The notes below the pieces were generated by a model. The model ran no database searches. It was not told where the DNA came from and saw only the letters and a list, made by a program, of their open reading frames with translations. Positions 8,951 through 18,070 of a stretch of 32,472 nucleotides of DNA are shown piece by piece. Position numbers and translations under genes: made by a program. This DNA comes from Akkermansiaceae bacterium (GTDB lineage: Bacteria; Verrucomicrobiota; Verrucomicrobiia; Verrucomicrobiales; Akkermansiaceae), in assembly GCA_023301645.1 (NCBI GenBank), contig JALZUH010000126.1:1-32472 (forward strand). The letters run 5' to 3'. Numbering within the stretch: position 1 is the first letter of the stretch; each line of letters opens with the position of its first letter.

Positions 8951-10144
8951 ATGAACGGTCAAGATTTCCAAATCAAACTCAACACCCCCCACCGCGTCCG
9001 CTTTACTCGTGGTGCTTTTGAACTGAGTAATACCTTACTGGGTGATCTCTTGGAGAACAATGGACAGGCTAATACTAAGGTGATTGCTTTCATCGATCAA
9101 GGCGTGGCTGCGGCTCTGCCTCATTTGGAGGCTGAGATTAGTGCGTATCTGGAGGCGATGGAGGGCTTTGTATCCTGTGGCACTGTCGTGCAGGAGGGTG
9201 GCGAGGTTTGTAAGCGTGATATGACGACCTTGCAGAAGGCGTGGGATATCATCGAGGAGAAGGGTATTGATCGTCATTCATATATTCTCTGTATCGGTGG
9301 TGGCGCCTATCTCGATGTGATCGGTATGGCTGCAGCTACGGCTCACCGTGGCATTCGCTTGGTTCGCCTGCCGACGACGACATTATCGCAGGATGATAGT
9401 GGTGTCGGGGTTAAGAATGGCATTAATGCCTATGGCAAAAAGAATTTCTTGGGGACATTCGCTATTCCTTATGCGGTGGTTAATGACTTTAATTTCCTAC
9501 ATCAGCAGCCAGTGGAGGAGCGCCGTGCGGGGCTCATCGAGGCGGTGAAGGTGGCACTGGTAAGAGATGGCGATTTCTTCTGCTGGATCGAGCAGAATGC
9601 TGGGCTGCTAGCAGAGCTCGATCGTGACGTCCTCGAGCAGGCCGTTGAGAGGTCAGCTATTTTACATGCTGAGCATATCACTTACGGGGGGGATCCATTT
9701 GAGACGGGTAATAATCGCCCGCTAGATTACGGCCACTGGTCCGCCCATAAGATCGAGCAGCTTACTGACTTCGCCGTGAGTCATGCTGAGGCTGTGGCCA
9801 TCGGTGTGGCCATTGATACGGTCTATGCTTGGAAGTCTGGCCTACTTGACCGTGAGGATGCTCACCGTATTCTTCATGTTATTACAACTCTGCAGCTCCC
9901 CCTCTGGCATCCTTGCCTAGAGATGGTGTATTCAGAAGGGACTTGCCCGGGTGATACTTGTCCCACGGCCCATTCGGATGTTGGTCGTAGGGTGCTCTAC
10001 CGAGGGTTAGAGGAGTTTCGCGAGCATCTCGGTGGCGAGCTGACGCTCCTACTCCTCAAGGGGATCGGTGTCGGCGAGAATGTGCACGAGATGGATGAGT
10101 CTCGACTCGATGAGTCGATTAGCCTGCTGAAAGCCTGGACTTAA
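8951..10144 (+). CDS. eboD: EboD-like 3-dehydroquinate synthase superfamily sugar-phosphate cyclase
   Basis: DRHSYILCIGGGAYLDVIGMAAATAHRGIRLVRLPTTTLSQDDSGVGVKNGINAYGKKNFLGTFAIPYAVVNDFNFL ... RPLDYGHWSAHKIEQLTDFAVSHAEAVAIGVAIDTVY. The motif set resembles EboD more than canonical AroB. Confidence 0.78.
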   Translation: MNGQDFQIKLNTPHRVRFTRGAFELSNTLLGDLLENNGQANTKVIAFIDQGVAAALPHLEAEISAYLEAMEGFVSCGTVVQEGGEVCKRDMTTLQKAWDIIEEKGIDRHSYILCIGGGAYLDVIGMAAATAHRGIRLVRLPTTTLSQDDSGVGVKNGINAYGKKNFLGTFAIPYAVVNDFNFLHQQPVEERRAGLIEAVKVALVRDGDFFCWIEQNAGLLAELDRDVLEQAVERSAILHAEHITYGGDPFETGNNRPLDYGHWSAHKIEQLTDFAVSHAEAVAIGVAIDTVYAWKSGLLDREDAHRILHVITTLQLPLWHPCLEMVYSEGTCPGDTCPTAHSDVGRRVLYRGLEEFREHLGGELTLLLLKGIGVGENVHEMDESRLDESISLLKAWT

Positions 10145-10982
10145 TCATGCTTTGGTAAGCATGGGCGAGCTGCTCGGTGATAGGTGCAGGTTGTTCTTTC
10201 TCACCGAGTAATACAGCCTGCTGGACTCCTCTGATGGAGCTGGTGATAAATATTTCATCAGCCCTCTTCACGTCTATAGGTCGTAGTGATGTTTCTACGA
10301 GTGAGATGCGGAGTTTTGCGGCTAGGTCGATAATGGCTGCGCGAGTTACCCCTGCTAGGCAGCCGCTGTGGAGAAAGGGCGTGTATAGGGTGCCGTCTTT
10401 TTGGATGAAGACATTAGACATCGTAGCTTCTGCTAAGCTGCCTTGTTGATTATAGACGAGGGCTTCATCTGCACCTTCGGCTAGGGCGTGGCGGTATGCG
10501 ATAACGCGCATCGCGTATGATGCAGACTTCACACGAGAGAGTGGTGATTTCTCATCGATGAGGTATGGCGACTGAATGAGCTTAGCTATTTGGGCTGCTT
10601 TGGTAGTATTAGCAGACTGATCTATGGCGACAGCGGTGACGATGGTGTTCCCCGTCTCCTCACCACCAGATAGCGGGTTTACTCCCCCGCTTACCGATAC
10701 TCTAACACGGGATTTTTGAGTGGTTAGCTCATTAGCATGGAGCACTTCTGAGATGGCTTGAGAAACGGTGTCTTGGGCTGGAAGGTTGATGCCTCCTATG
10801 GTTTCTGCACCTGCTGTGAGCCTTTGGTAATGCTCTGGATACATGGCGACTTCGCCGTCGCAGGCAAGCATGGTTTCAAAAACACCCAGCCCTACTGATA
10901 GGCCTAGGTCAAATGGTGACACGCGCACTTCATCAGCAGGCATTAGCTTGCCATTGATCCAGACTTGTTGACTTTTACTCAT
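10119..10982 (-). CDS. Class IV aminotransferase (branched-chain aminotransferase / aminodeoxychorismate lyase-like)
   Basis: VWINGKLMPADEVRVSPFDLGLSVGLGVFETMLA, GADEALVYNQQGSLAEATMSNVFI, GVTRAAIIDLA. Confidence 0.9.
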   Translation of the reverse strand: MSKSQQVWINGKLMPADEVRVSPFDLGLSVGLGVFETMLACDGEVAMYPEHYQRLTAGAETIGGINLPAQDTVSQAISEVLHANELTTQKSRVRVSVSGGVNPLSGGEETGNTIVTAVAIDQSANTTKAAQIAKLIQSPYLIDEKSPLSRVKSASYAMRVIAYRHALAEGADEALVYNQQGSLAEATMSNVFIQKDGTLYTPFLHSGCLAGVTRAAIIDLAAKLRISLVETSLRPIDVKRADEIFITSSIRGVQQAVLLGEKEQPAPITEQLAHAYQSMIKSRLSAG

Positions 10983-11010
10983 GGGTGTTTGATCAATTGT
11001 TTTCGCTCAC

Positions 11011-12318
11011 TTACTGTGAGCAGAGGGTTAAGATTCGATCTAGTCGCGCTACGATGTGGTCTAGCTCATCGTCAGTGAGCGTGAAGGGTGGAGTGAAGGC
11101 TAATACATTACCATGAGCGCCATCTGCTAACATGAAGATGCCCTGCTGCATCATTTCGGTGAGTATTCGTCCGCAGATGTCACCTGCGGGTGATCTGTCT
11201 GGGTGGATTAGCTCGATACCGATCATGAGCCCCCTGCCCCGTATTTCTTTAATCAGTGGGCTTTCTAGATTCTTGAGTAAGCGCAGTAGGTAGGCACTGC
11301 GCTCGCTGACTAGCTCTGCTGTAGTTGACTTACCATGCTCGCGTAGTGAGGCGACTGCCATAGCACAGCCCACGGGATTGCCCAAAAAGGTGCTGGTATG
11401 AAGTGCTTCGCCTTCCGACTCTGGCCAGTAGTCCATGATCTCAGCCTTTCCAATACAGGCGGAGATGGGGTAGCCACCACTCATGGACTTTGCCACGCAG
11501 ATGATATCAGGTGTGACTTCCTCCCAGTCACAGGCAAAAAGTTTGCCCGTGCGATTAAAACCACTAAAAATTTCATCGAAAATCAAGACTACTTGGTGCT
11601 CGTCACACCAGTCTCTGAGTATCTGCAAGAATCCTTCTGGTGGCACGATCTTACCACCCCGCCCTTGGATAGGCTCGACGATAAGAGCACCCATTGCGCT
11701 GCTGTCGATGGCGCCTAGCTGACTCTTGAGTAATGCTAGATCGGCTGTTTTTCTTGGGAAATCAAGGAGTTCTCGCAGTGGTGCGAGCTGGTCGACGAAG
11801 GGTAGACGAAATTTCTCTAAGCCACTTCCAAGTAGTGCTCCGTAGCCAAGGCCGTGGTAGCTATCTTGAAAGCAGATGATGCCTGCTTTAGCCGTTACCA
11901 TGTAGGCGGTCTTGAGAGCTGATTCGACAGCCTCTGAGCCAGAGTTACTTAGGGTTGTTTTTCCGCGATTTGATGAGCCACCCCATCGCTCGAAGGTCAT
12001 CTCTGAGAGGAGCTTGCACACTTCTAGCTTGAGGGCTGTAGGGTGCACATCCCCCATGGCGTGAATCATTTCGCCAGACTGATCGCGCATTGCCTGAGCA
12101 GACCAGCCGTGCCCGAGTCCCGCTACGCCAAATGCCGCAGTGAGGTCGAGGTATCGATTGCCGTCTTCGTCCCAGACATTACAGCCTTCAGCTTTTTTCC
12201 AGAAAACAGGCCAGTTAGCTGCCGTGAATGTGACATTACGGCATTCGTATTGCTTTAAGTCCTTGGCTAGCTGGAGTGAGCGCGGACCAGGTATCTCAGT
12301 GATGAGCTGTGGTAGCAT
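11011..12318 (-). CDS. Class III PLP-dependent aminotransferase
   Basis: VWDEDGNRYLDLTAAFGVAGLGH, NSGSEAVESALKTA, LIFDEIFSGFNRTGKLFACDWEEVTPDIICVAKSMSGGYPISACIG. Confidence 0.93.
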   Translation of the reverse strand: MLPQLITEIPGPRSLQLAKDLKQYECRNVTFTAANWPVFWKKAEGCNVWDEDGNRYLDLTAAFGVAGLGHGWSAQAMRDQSGEMIHAMGDVHPTALKLEVCKLLSEMTFERWGGSSNRGKTTLSNSGSEAVESALKTAYMVTAKAGIICFQDSYHGLGYGALLGSGLEKFRLPFVDQLAPLRELLDFPRKTADLALLKSQLGAIDSSAMGALIVEPIQGRGGKIVPPEGFLQILRDWCDEHQVVLIFDEIFSGFNRTGKLFACDWEEVTPDIICVAKSMSGGYPISACIGKAEIMDYWPESEGEALHTSTFLGNPVGCAMAVASLREHGKSTTAELVSERSAYLLRLLKNLESPLIKEIRGRGLMIGIELIHPDRSPAGDICGRILTEMMQQGIFMLADGAHGNVLAFTPPFTLTDDELDHIVARLDRILTLCSQ

Positions 12319-12385
12319 AGAAATACGATATGATCTTCAATGTGGTGTTCAACAAATGGTAGCTGAAAAATGATAGGTTACTTGG

Positions 12386-12982
12386 TTATTTCCAAGCGAT
12401 ATGAATATGTCTGTCATGCCCTTTGCTGCCAGGTCCAAGCACTTCTGTAGCACCTCTTTGGCGACAAATATTCATAAACTCTCTGTAGTAGGCTTTGCCG
12501 TATCCGACTTTCACACCATTGATACGGTCAACATCGAAGGCGACACCACGGTAGTGGCGAGAGTTTCTGCTGTGTGAGCCGCCGGCGATTTCAGTGACGT
12601 GATATGACCAGCCTTTTACATCAGCCATGTAGAGCATGGTTTGGAGCATTCTTTTATCGAGCTTTGCGTAGCCACCAGGTGCATTACCATAGCTACTGAG
12701 GCGAGCACTGTAGCCACGTGATGCAGAAGAAATATTATGATACGCTGTCGCAGTGTCTACTCGACCACTGACATGCCCGCGCATGAGCTTGATCTTAGGG
12801 TGGTGTAGGATGCGGGTTGCTAGTTGAGCTATTGAGCCTTTGATTTCAGAGGGCTTAGTGATCTTTGGAGCTGGCTTAGGCACGACCTTAGGAGAGGCAA
12901 TAGGGGTCGAGGTGCAAGCACTAGTAATCACTAGACTAGCGACGAGCGGGATAAACTTTAACTTCTTAATAAAGATACGCAT
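12386..12982 (-). CDS. Predicted lipoprotein with an M15-like zinc peptidase (D-Ala-D-Ala carboxypeptidase-like) domain
   Basis: Lipobox-like ITSAC after a hydrophobic signal; SRHYRGVAFDVD and DRHIHIAWK match the SxHxxGxAxD...HxH metal-ligand pattern. Confidence 0.75.
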   Translation of the reverse strand: MRIFIKKLKFIPLVASLVITSACTSTPIASPKVVPKPAPKITKPSEIKGSIAQLATRILHHPKIKLMRGHVSGRVDTATAYHNISSASRGYSARLSSYGNAPGGYAKLDKRMLQTMLYMADVKGWSYHVTEIAGGSHSRNSRHYRGVAFDVDRINGVKVGYGKAYYREFMNICRQRGATEVLGPGSKGHDRHIHIAWK

Positions 12983-13130
12983 ATGAAAAGGAAGGTGGCT
13001 AAAGTGAGCTCATTAGTCAATTCGTCAAAAAAGATTGTTCTCAAAACAGATACCATATCCAGATCCTGCTAATCTAGATACGGGTCATAGAGGACTGCTT
13101 CCCTTAGAGTAAATGCTAGCACGGTAGCGA

Positions 13131-14981
13131 TTACTTGTATTGAGGGTCGGTGAGCGTTTTTAGAAATGCAATCAGGGCATCAATATCAGACTTAGGCAGA
13201 TTTAATCCTCCTTTAGGGTGCTTGGCCAGATTCGGATCAAGGTTTTCGGTTCGTAGCACGCCTGAATTGTAATGCTCAAGAACCTCTTCCAGTGAGCCGA
13301 AGCGACCATCGTGCATATAAGGGGCTGTAAGGGCGATGTTTCTTAGTGATGGAGTGCTGAATTTATAGCGATCACTGCGCTTCCATGTTGTCGCCTCTAG
13401 TCCTATGTCGTCATGACCGCCTAGCCCATTATTATGAAATCGATGATCGGTAAATAGCGCACCACCGTGACAGTGGAAACAATCCGCACCATAGCTACCG
13501 GAGCGCGGCTCGTATTCGCTAAAGAATAACTCGAAGCCGCGCTGCTCTTCTTTACTGAGCTCAACTTCCCCCTTCATGGCTTGGTCAAAGCGTGATTGAT
13601 AGGAGGTGAGACTCAGCAGGTAGGCTTCCAAGGCGAGGGCCACCTTCTCGGCTGTGACTTCTGTTTTTTGGACATCAGCACTGTTGTTATCCGTGCTATC
13701 ACTATTACCAAAGGCTTTGGCGAATTCATTAGGGTAGTTTTCTTCTGCCTTCCTCGCTACATTTTCTAGAGTTTCGCCCATTTCACGTGGATCTTGTAGT
13801 GGATCAAGCACCTGTTCCCGTAGTGACGGCGCACTTCCATCCCAGAAAAACCGTTGTTTCCAAGCGAGATTAAACAAGGGCATGGAGTGTCGGGCGCCTG
13901 TATGCCCGTCAACTCCCTCGCTGAATGTCCTAGCGTCAGAGAATGCTAATGCGAAGTCATGACATGACGCGCAAGAAATAGTGCCGTCACGAGATAGCGA
14001 GGCATCATGGAAGAGCTTTTCGCCAAGATCAACCCTACTTACTAAGAGTGGGTTATCGAGTGGTAGATCGGGTATGGGGAAACGAGCTGACATCTTGAAG
14101 GGAAAGCCTACAGGGTTTGCTGGCAAGTAGAGTGGTTTGAGCTTTTCTTTAGCTGGGCGTGGTGTGGCATCACTCACACCTACAACGGCAAATGCAGTGG
14201 CCATATTTACATTCAGAGCCTTAGCGATCTCATCCCCCTGCTTCGAGTGAGTGGAGTCACCCGTCGTGCCAAAGGAAATCCTTTGCGCGCCATGAAAGAG
14301 AGACTGCAGATCAAAGCTCAGCCCTATCTGTGAGGTGCTTGTGGTTGTCGACTTTAGCTGAAGGGACACGGGGAGCTCGATGCGTTTACGGTTCCAGTCA
14401 TTGGCGTAATGGTAGACGTAGCCGCTGAGTTCCTTGTCCTGCTTTCTGTAGCGCCCTTCTAATGCCATGAAGATATAGCCATCCTGCCATGTCCAGTGGA
14501 GGTTGTTTAAATGAGTATTAAGCGGGTGGTCGGCTGGGTATTGAGTGGGGTCAGCATGATTGACACTCTCAGGGACCCCGATAGAAAAGGCAATAGCCTG
14601 ATACTCGCCGTCAGGCACTCCTGTGAGATGAATACTTGTCATCCGCTTCTCCAGATCGATCAGTGCATATTGATCGGGTAGCGAAACCCACTCACCGTCA
14701 GGGGTCGAAAGGGAGAATCCACTAAGTAGGTAGCTTAGACGCGTCACAGAAAACACCTCTCCTGCTCGGTAGCTAAGTGAGTCCAAGGCTAGGCGCTTAC
14801 CATCATAGCGGTGCTCTATTTCGATTCTTAAGCCCCCCTTCTCTGCTTTAGTCGCGGCGGGTATAATCGCTAGACTTCCTATAGCCACTATGATCATAGC
14901 AACTACTGAGTCTAGGGGATACCGCTTGCTCAAACCCTGCACGTCATTAACCTCACATAATAAGACCTCATCTGCAAGCAC
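13131..14981 (-). CDS. Fusion protein: N-terminal MbnP-like domain plus C-terminal di-heme cytochrome c peroxidase / MauG / MbnH-like domain
   Basis: N-terminal half: FSVTRLSYLLSGFSLSTPDGEWVSLPDQYALIDL...GVPDGEYQAIAFSIGVPESVN...LHWTWQDGYIFMALEGRY. C-terminal half: two CxxCH hemes, CASCH (13959-13973) and CFHCH (13467-13481), plus PYMHDGRFGSLEEVLEHYNSG. True start may be internal, e.g. TTG at 14933 ahead of LSKRYPLDSVVAMIIVAIGSLAIIPAATKA. Confidence 0.88.
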   Translation of the reverse strand: MLADEVLLCEVNDVQGLSKRYPLDSVVAMIIVAIGSLAIIPAATKAEKGGLRIEIEHRYDGKRLALDSLSYRAGEVFSVTRLSYLLSGFSLSTPDGEWVSLPDQYALIDLEKRMTSIHLTGVPDGEYQAIAFSIGVPESVNHADPTQYPADHPLNTHLNNLHWTWQDGYIFMALEGRYRKQDKELSGYVYHYANDWNRKRIELPVSLQLKSTTTSTSQIGLSFDLQSLFHGAQRISFGTTGDSTHSKQGDEIAKALNVNMATAFAVVGVSDATPRPAKEKLKPLYLPANPVGFPFKMSARFPIPDLPLDNPLLVSRVDLGEKLFHDASLSRDGTISCASCHDFALAFSDARTFSEGVDGHTGARHSMPLFNLAWKQRFFWDGSAPSLREQVLDPLQDPREMGETLENVARKAEENYPNEFAKAFGNSDSTDNNSADVQKTEVTAEKVALALEAYLLSLTSYQSRFDQAMKGEVELSKEEQRGFELFFSEYEPRSGSYGADCFHCHGGALFTDHRFHNNGLGGHDDIGLEATTWKRSDRYKFSTPSLRNIALTAPYMHDGRFGSLEEVLEHYNSGVLRTENLDPNLAKHPKGGLNLPKSDIDALIAFLKTLTDPQYK

Positions 14982-15139
14982 ATCAGTAGGCTCTTGATGC
15001 CCTCGGGCATTGTTTATCGATATTTAAGTATTTGTCTAAGCTTGCGTCATCATGCCTTCCTATCAATCGTTGTTTGTCATCATTTTACTTAATGAAGTAA
15101 GCACTTGTCATTCCCCTCAGTCATCATCTATATGCAGGT

Positions 15140-16711
15140 ATGCCTACGTCACAAAATTGGTCGTCTTTCCAAGACTCACTTACTCGTTACCCTGAGCTGG
15201 GATTCTCTATTGATAGCTCGCGTATGGATCTGCCAAAGGATCTAGCAGACTCAATGTCTCATGAAGTCACTCGTGCCTTCGACGGAATTAAAGCTATTGA
15301 AGCAGGTGAGATCATGAATCCTGATGAAGGGCGTATGGTCGGTCACTACTGGCTTCGCAATGCTGACTTAGCACCTACTGAAGAGCTCAAGAAGCAGATC
15401 ACAGAGCCGATTGCAGCACTCAAGGACTTCGCCGGAAAAATCCATAGCGGGGAAATTAAAGCACCACAGGGTGGCAAGTTCACCAACTTACTCATCATCG
15501 GCATTGGTGGCTCAGCGCTAGGCCCACAGTTCATCTATGAGGCACTTGGTGCTAGTAGCCCTTTGCAGACATTCTTCTTCGACAACACAGATCCAGCAGG
15601 CATGGACGCTGAACTCGGTCGTATCGGTAACACGACAGGTGGACTAGCCCAGACACTTGCCCTCGTAGTATCGAAGTCAGGAGGAACTGCCGAGACGCGC
15701 AATGGCATGCTCGAAGCTCAAAACGCATTCCAGCAAGCAGGTCTCAACTTCGGCGAGCAAGCCGCAGCCATCACAGGCGAGGGCTCAAAGCTCTATAACT
15801 TCGCAAAGGAAAACAACTTCATCACCACATTCCCTATGGAAGACTGGGTCGGCGGACGCTGCTCAGTGATGTCTACAGTAGGCCTTGTGCCAGCAGCTCT
15901 CCAAGGACTCGACATTGATAGCTTACTCTCAGGAGCAGCTGCAATGGATGCCAAGACCCGCGTAGCTGACGTCTCATCCAATGCCGCTATGCAGCTCGCA
16001 CTAGCGTGGCACCATGCTGGTAATGGCAAAGGTGAAAAAGACATGGTTGTCCTCCCCTACAAGGACTCACTGGTTCTCTTCTCTAAATACCTACAGCAGC
16101 TCGTCATGGAGTCACTCGGCAAGGAGCATGACCTCGATGGCAATGTCGTCAATCAAGGTATTGCCGTCTACGGCAACAAAGGATCAACAGATCAGCACGC
16201 CTACGTGCAGCAGCTACGTGACGGTGTGCCAAACTTCTTCGCTACCTTCATCGAAGTTCGCAAAGGCAGAGATGGTGCCAGTGTCGAAGTCGATCCGAAC
16301 ACCACCGCCGAGGACTACCTACAAGGATTCCTTCGAGGCACCCGCACCGCACTCTACGAGAGCGGGCGTAAGTCGATCACTATTTCTATTGAGGAAGTTA
16401 CAGCTGAGACGATCGGTGCTCTCATCGCGCTCTTTGAGCGAGCAGTATCCATCTATGGCCTACTCGTAAACATCAATGCCTACCACCAGCCAGGCGTGGA
16501 GGCAGGAAAAGCAGCCGCAGGCGTATTCCTTGAGCTCCTTGGAAAAGTCAAAGTTGAACTCAGCTCAGAAGCACAAACCGCAGAACAGGTCGCAGCGAAG
16601 ATTTCTGCTGACCCCGAAAACGTCTTCCACTGCCTCAATCACTTAGCTGCCAATGGTTCAGTTAGTGTAAGCCATGGTGCTACAGCCGCAGCAGACACCT
16701 TCCAATCCTAA
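15140..16711 (+). CDS. pgi: Glucose-6-phosphate isomerase
   Basis: LLIIGIGGSALGPQFIYEAL, VVSKSGGTAETRNGMLEAQ, DWVGGRCSVMSTVGLVPAAL, LGKEHDLDGNVVNQGIAVYGNKGSTDQHAYVQQLRDG. Confidence 0.95.
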   Translation: MPTSQNWSSFQDSLTRYPELGFSIDSSRMDLPKDLADSMSHEVTRAFDGIKAIEAGEIMNPDEGRMVGHYWLRNADLAPTEELKKQITEPIAALKDFAGKIHSGEIKAPQGGKFTNLLIIGIGGSALGPQFIYEALGASSPLQTFFFDNTDPAGMDAELGRIGNTTGGLAQTLALVVSKSGGTAETRNGMLEAQNAFQQAGLNFGEQAAAITGEGSKLYNFAKENNFITTFPMEDWVGGRCSVMSTVGLVPAALQGLDIDSLLSGAAAMDAKTRVADVSSNAAMQLALAWHHAGNGKGEKDMVVLPYKDSLVLFSKYLQQLVMESLGKEHDLDGNVVNQGIAVYGNKGSTDQHAYVQQLRDGVPNFFATFIEVRKGRDGASVEVDPNTTAEDYLQGFLRGTRTALYESGRKSITISIEEVTAETIGALIALFERAVSIYGLLVNINAYHQPGVEAGKAAAGVFLELLGKVKVELSSEAQTAEQVAAKISADPENVFHCLNHLAANGSVSVSHGATAAADTFQS

Positions 16712-16835
16712 GACAATATACGCAGTCTGTAAAATTCTGTGCAGAAGAAGCAACTTGTGGCTTGATTCTTCTGCGCACCTTTCTACAGTGCGCCCGCCTA
16801 GGCAGAAAACTTGCTGAGGCCACCTAAAAGTTCTC

Positions 16836-17975
16836 ATGAAAGCAATCCTCGCACTCGAAGACGGACGCACATTTGAAGGCACAGCCTTTGGACATACTGG
16901 AACCACTACCGGAGAAGTTTGTTTTAACACCTCCATGACTGGTTATCAGGAGATTATCACAGACCCATCCTATCGTGGTCAAATCGTCACGATGACCTAC
17001 CCGATGATAGGAAACTACGGGGTTAATCCAGAAGACGCCGAGTCCAGCCAGCCACACGTGCGTGGTCTTGTTATTGGTGAGCTCTCCCCCGTTGCCTCGA
17101 ATTGGAGGTCACGCCAGAGCCTTCCAGAATATTTCGCCGAGCATAAGATTATCGGTATCGAAGGTGTCGACACTCGCGCCCTCTCCAAGCACATTCGTTC
17201 TGCTGGAGCCATGCGCTCATGTATCTCTACTGAGCTATCTGCTGAAGAAGCAATCAAAGCAGCTCAAGAAGCCACTCCTATGGAAGGCTCCGACTTCGTC
17301 AAAGAAGTCTCCACCGAGAAAACTCACTTATGGGAAGGCGAATCACGCGAGTGGACACTGGTCAACCCATCCACTGGCCAGCAAGGTAACTACATTGAGC
17401 TACCAGAGGTAAAGTATAACATCGTAGCCTACGACTTCGGTATCAAGTGGGACATTCTGCGCCACCTTCGCCAAGCAGGCTTCAATGTCACTCTCGTCAA
17501 CTCACGCACATCAGCTGAGGACGTGCTAGCCATGAAGCCGGACGGAGTATTCCTCTCCAATGGCCCTGGAGACCCTGCCGCCCTCGATTACATCCACGCT
17601 GAAGTGAAGAAGCTTCTCGGTCAAACTCCTCTCTTCGGAATTTGCCTTGGTCACCAGATCCTCACACACGCATTCGGTGGTAGCACCTATAAGATGAAGT
17701 TCGGTCATCGTGGTGGTAATCAGCCCGTCAAGGACCTCCGCACTGGTAAGATCTCGATCACCGCGCAAAATCACGGCTTCGCAACTGACTCAGACTCACT
17801 TCCAGACTCTGTCGAAGTCACCCATATCAATCTCAATGACGATACTGTAGAAGGTTTCCGTCACAAAGAGCTCCCTGCATTCTCCGTGCAGTATCACCCA
17901 GAAGCAGCACCTGGCCCCAATGACGCCACTTACTTCTTTGCTGAATTTGCAGCCCTTATCGAAGCATCACGCTAA
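16836..17975 (+). CDS. carA: Carbamoyl-phosphate synthase small subunit
   Basis: ALEDGRTFEGTAFGHTGTTTGEVCFNTSMTGYQEIITDPSYRGQIVTMTYPMIGNYGVN; class I GATase motifs LSNGPGDPAALD, LFGICLGHQILTHAFGG, VQYHPEAAPGP. Confidence 0.97.
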   Translation: MKAILALEDGRTFEGTAFGHTGTTTGEVCFNTSMTGYQEIITDPSYRGQIVTMTYPMIGNYGVNPEDAESSQPHVRGLVIGELSPVASNWRSRQSLPEYFAEHKIIGIEGVDTRALSKHIRSAGAMRSCISTELSAEEAIKAAQEATPMEGSDFVKEVSTEKTHLWEGESREWTLVNPSTGQQGNYIELPEVKYNIVAYDFGIKWDILRHLRQAGFNVTLVNSRTSAEDVLAMKPDGVFLSNGPGDPAALDYIHAEVKKLLGQTPLFGICLGHQILTHAFGGSTYKMKFGHRGGNQPVKDLRTGKISITAQNHGFATDSDSLPDSVEVTHINLNDDTVEGFRHKELPAFSVQYHPEAAPGPNDATYFFAEFAALIEASR

Positions 17976-18070
17976 TCCACCCACTCAAGGCTTATTTCCA
18001 TCCAAATCAGCCCATCTGAAGGCGCTATATAAACATCTAGCAGCCCTCACAACACATACTATTTAATCAA

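Noticed and set aside
16014-16469. Out-of-frame plus-strand ORF inside pgi (151 aa)
   Set aside because: Ser/Thr-rich alternate-frame translation of a conserved gene.
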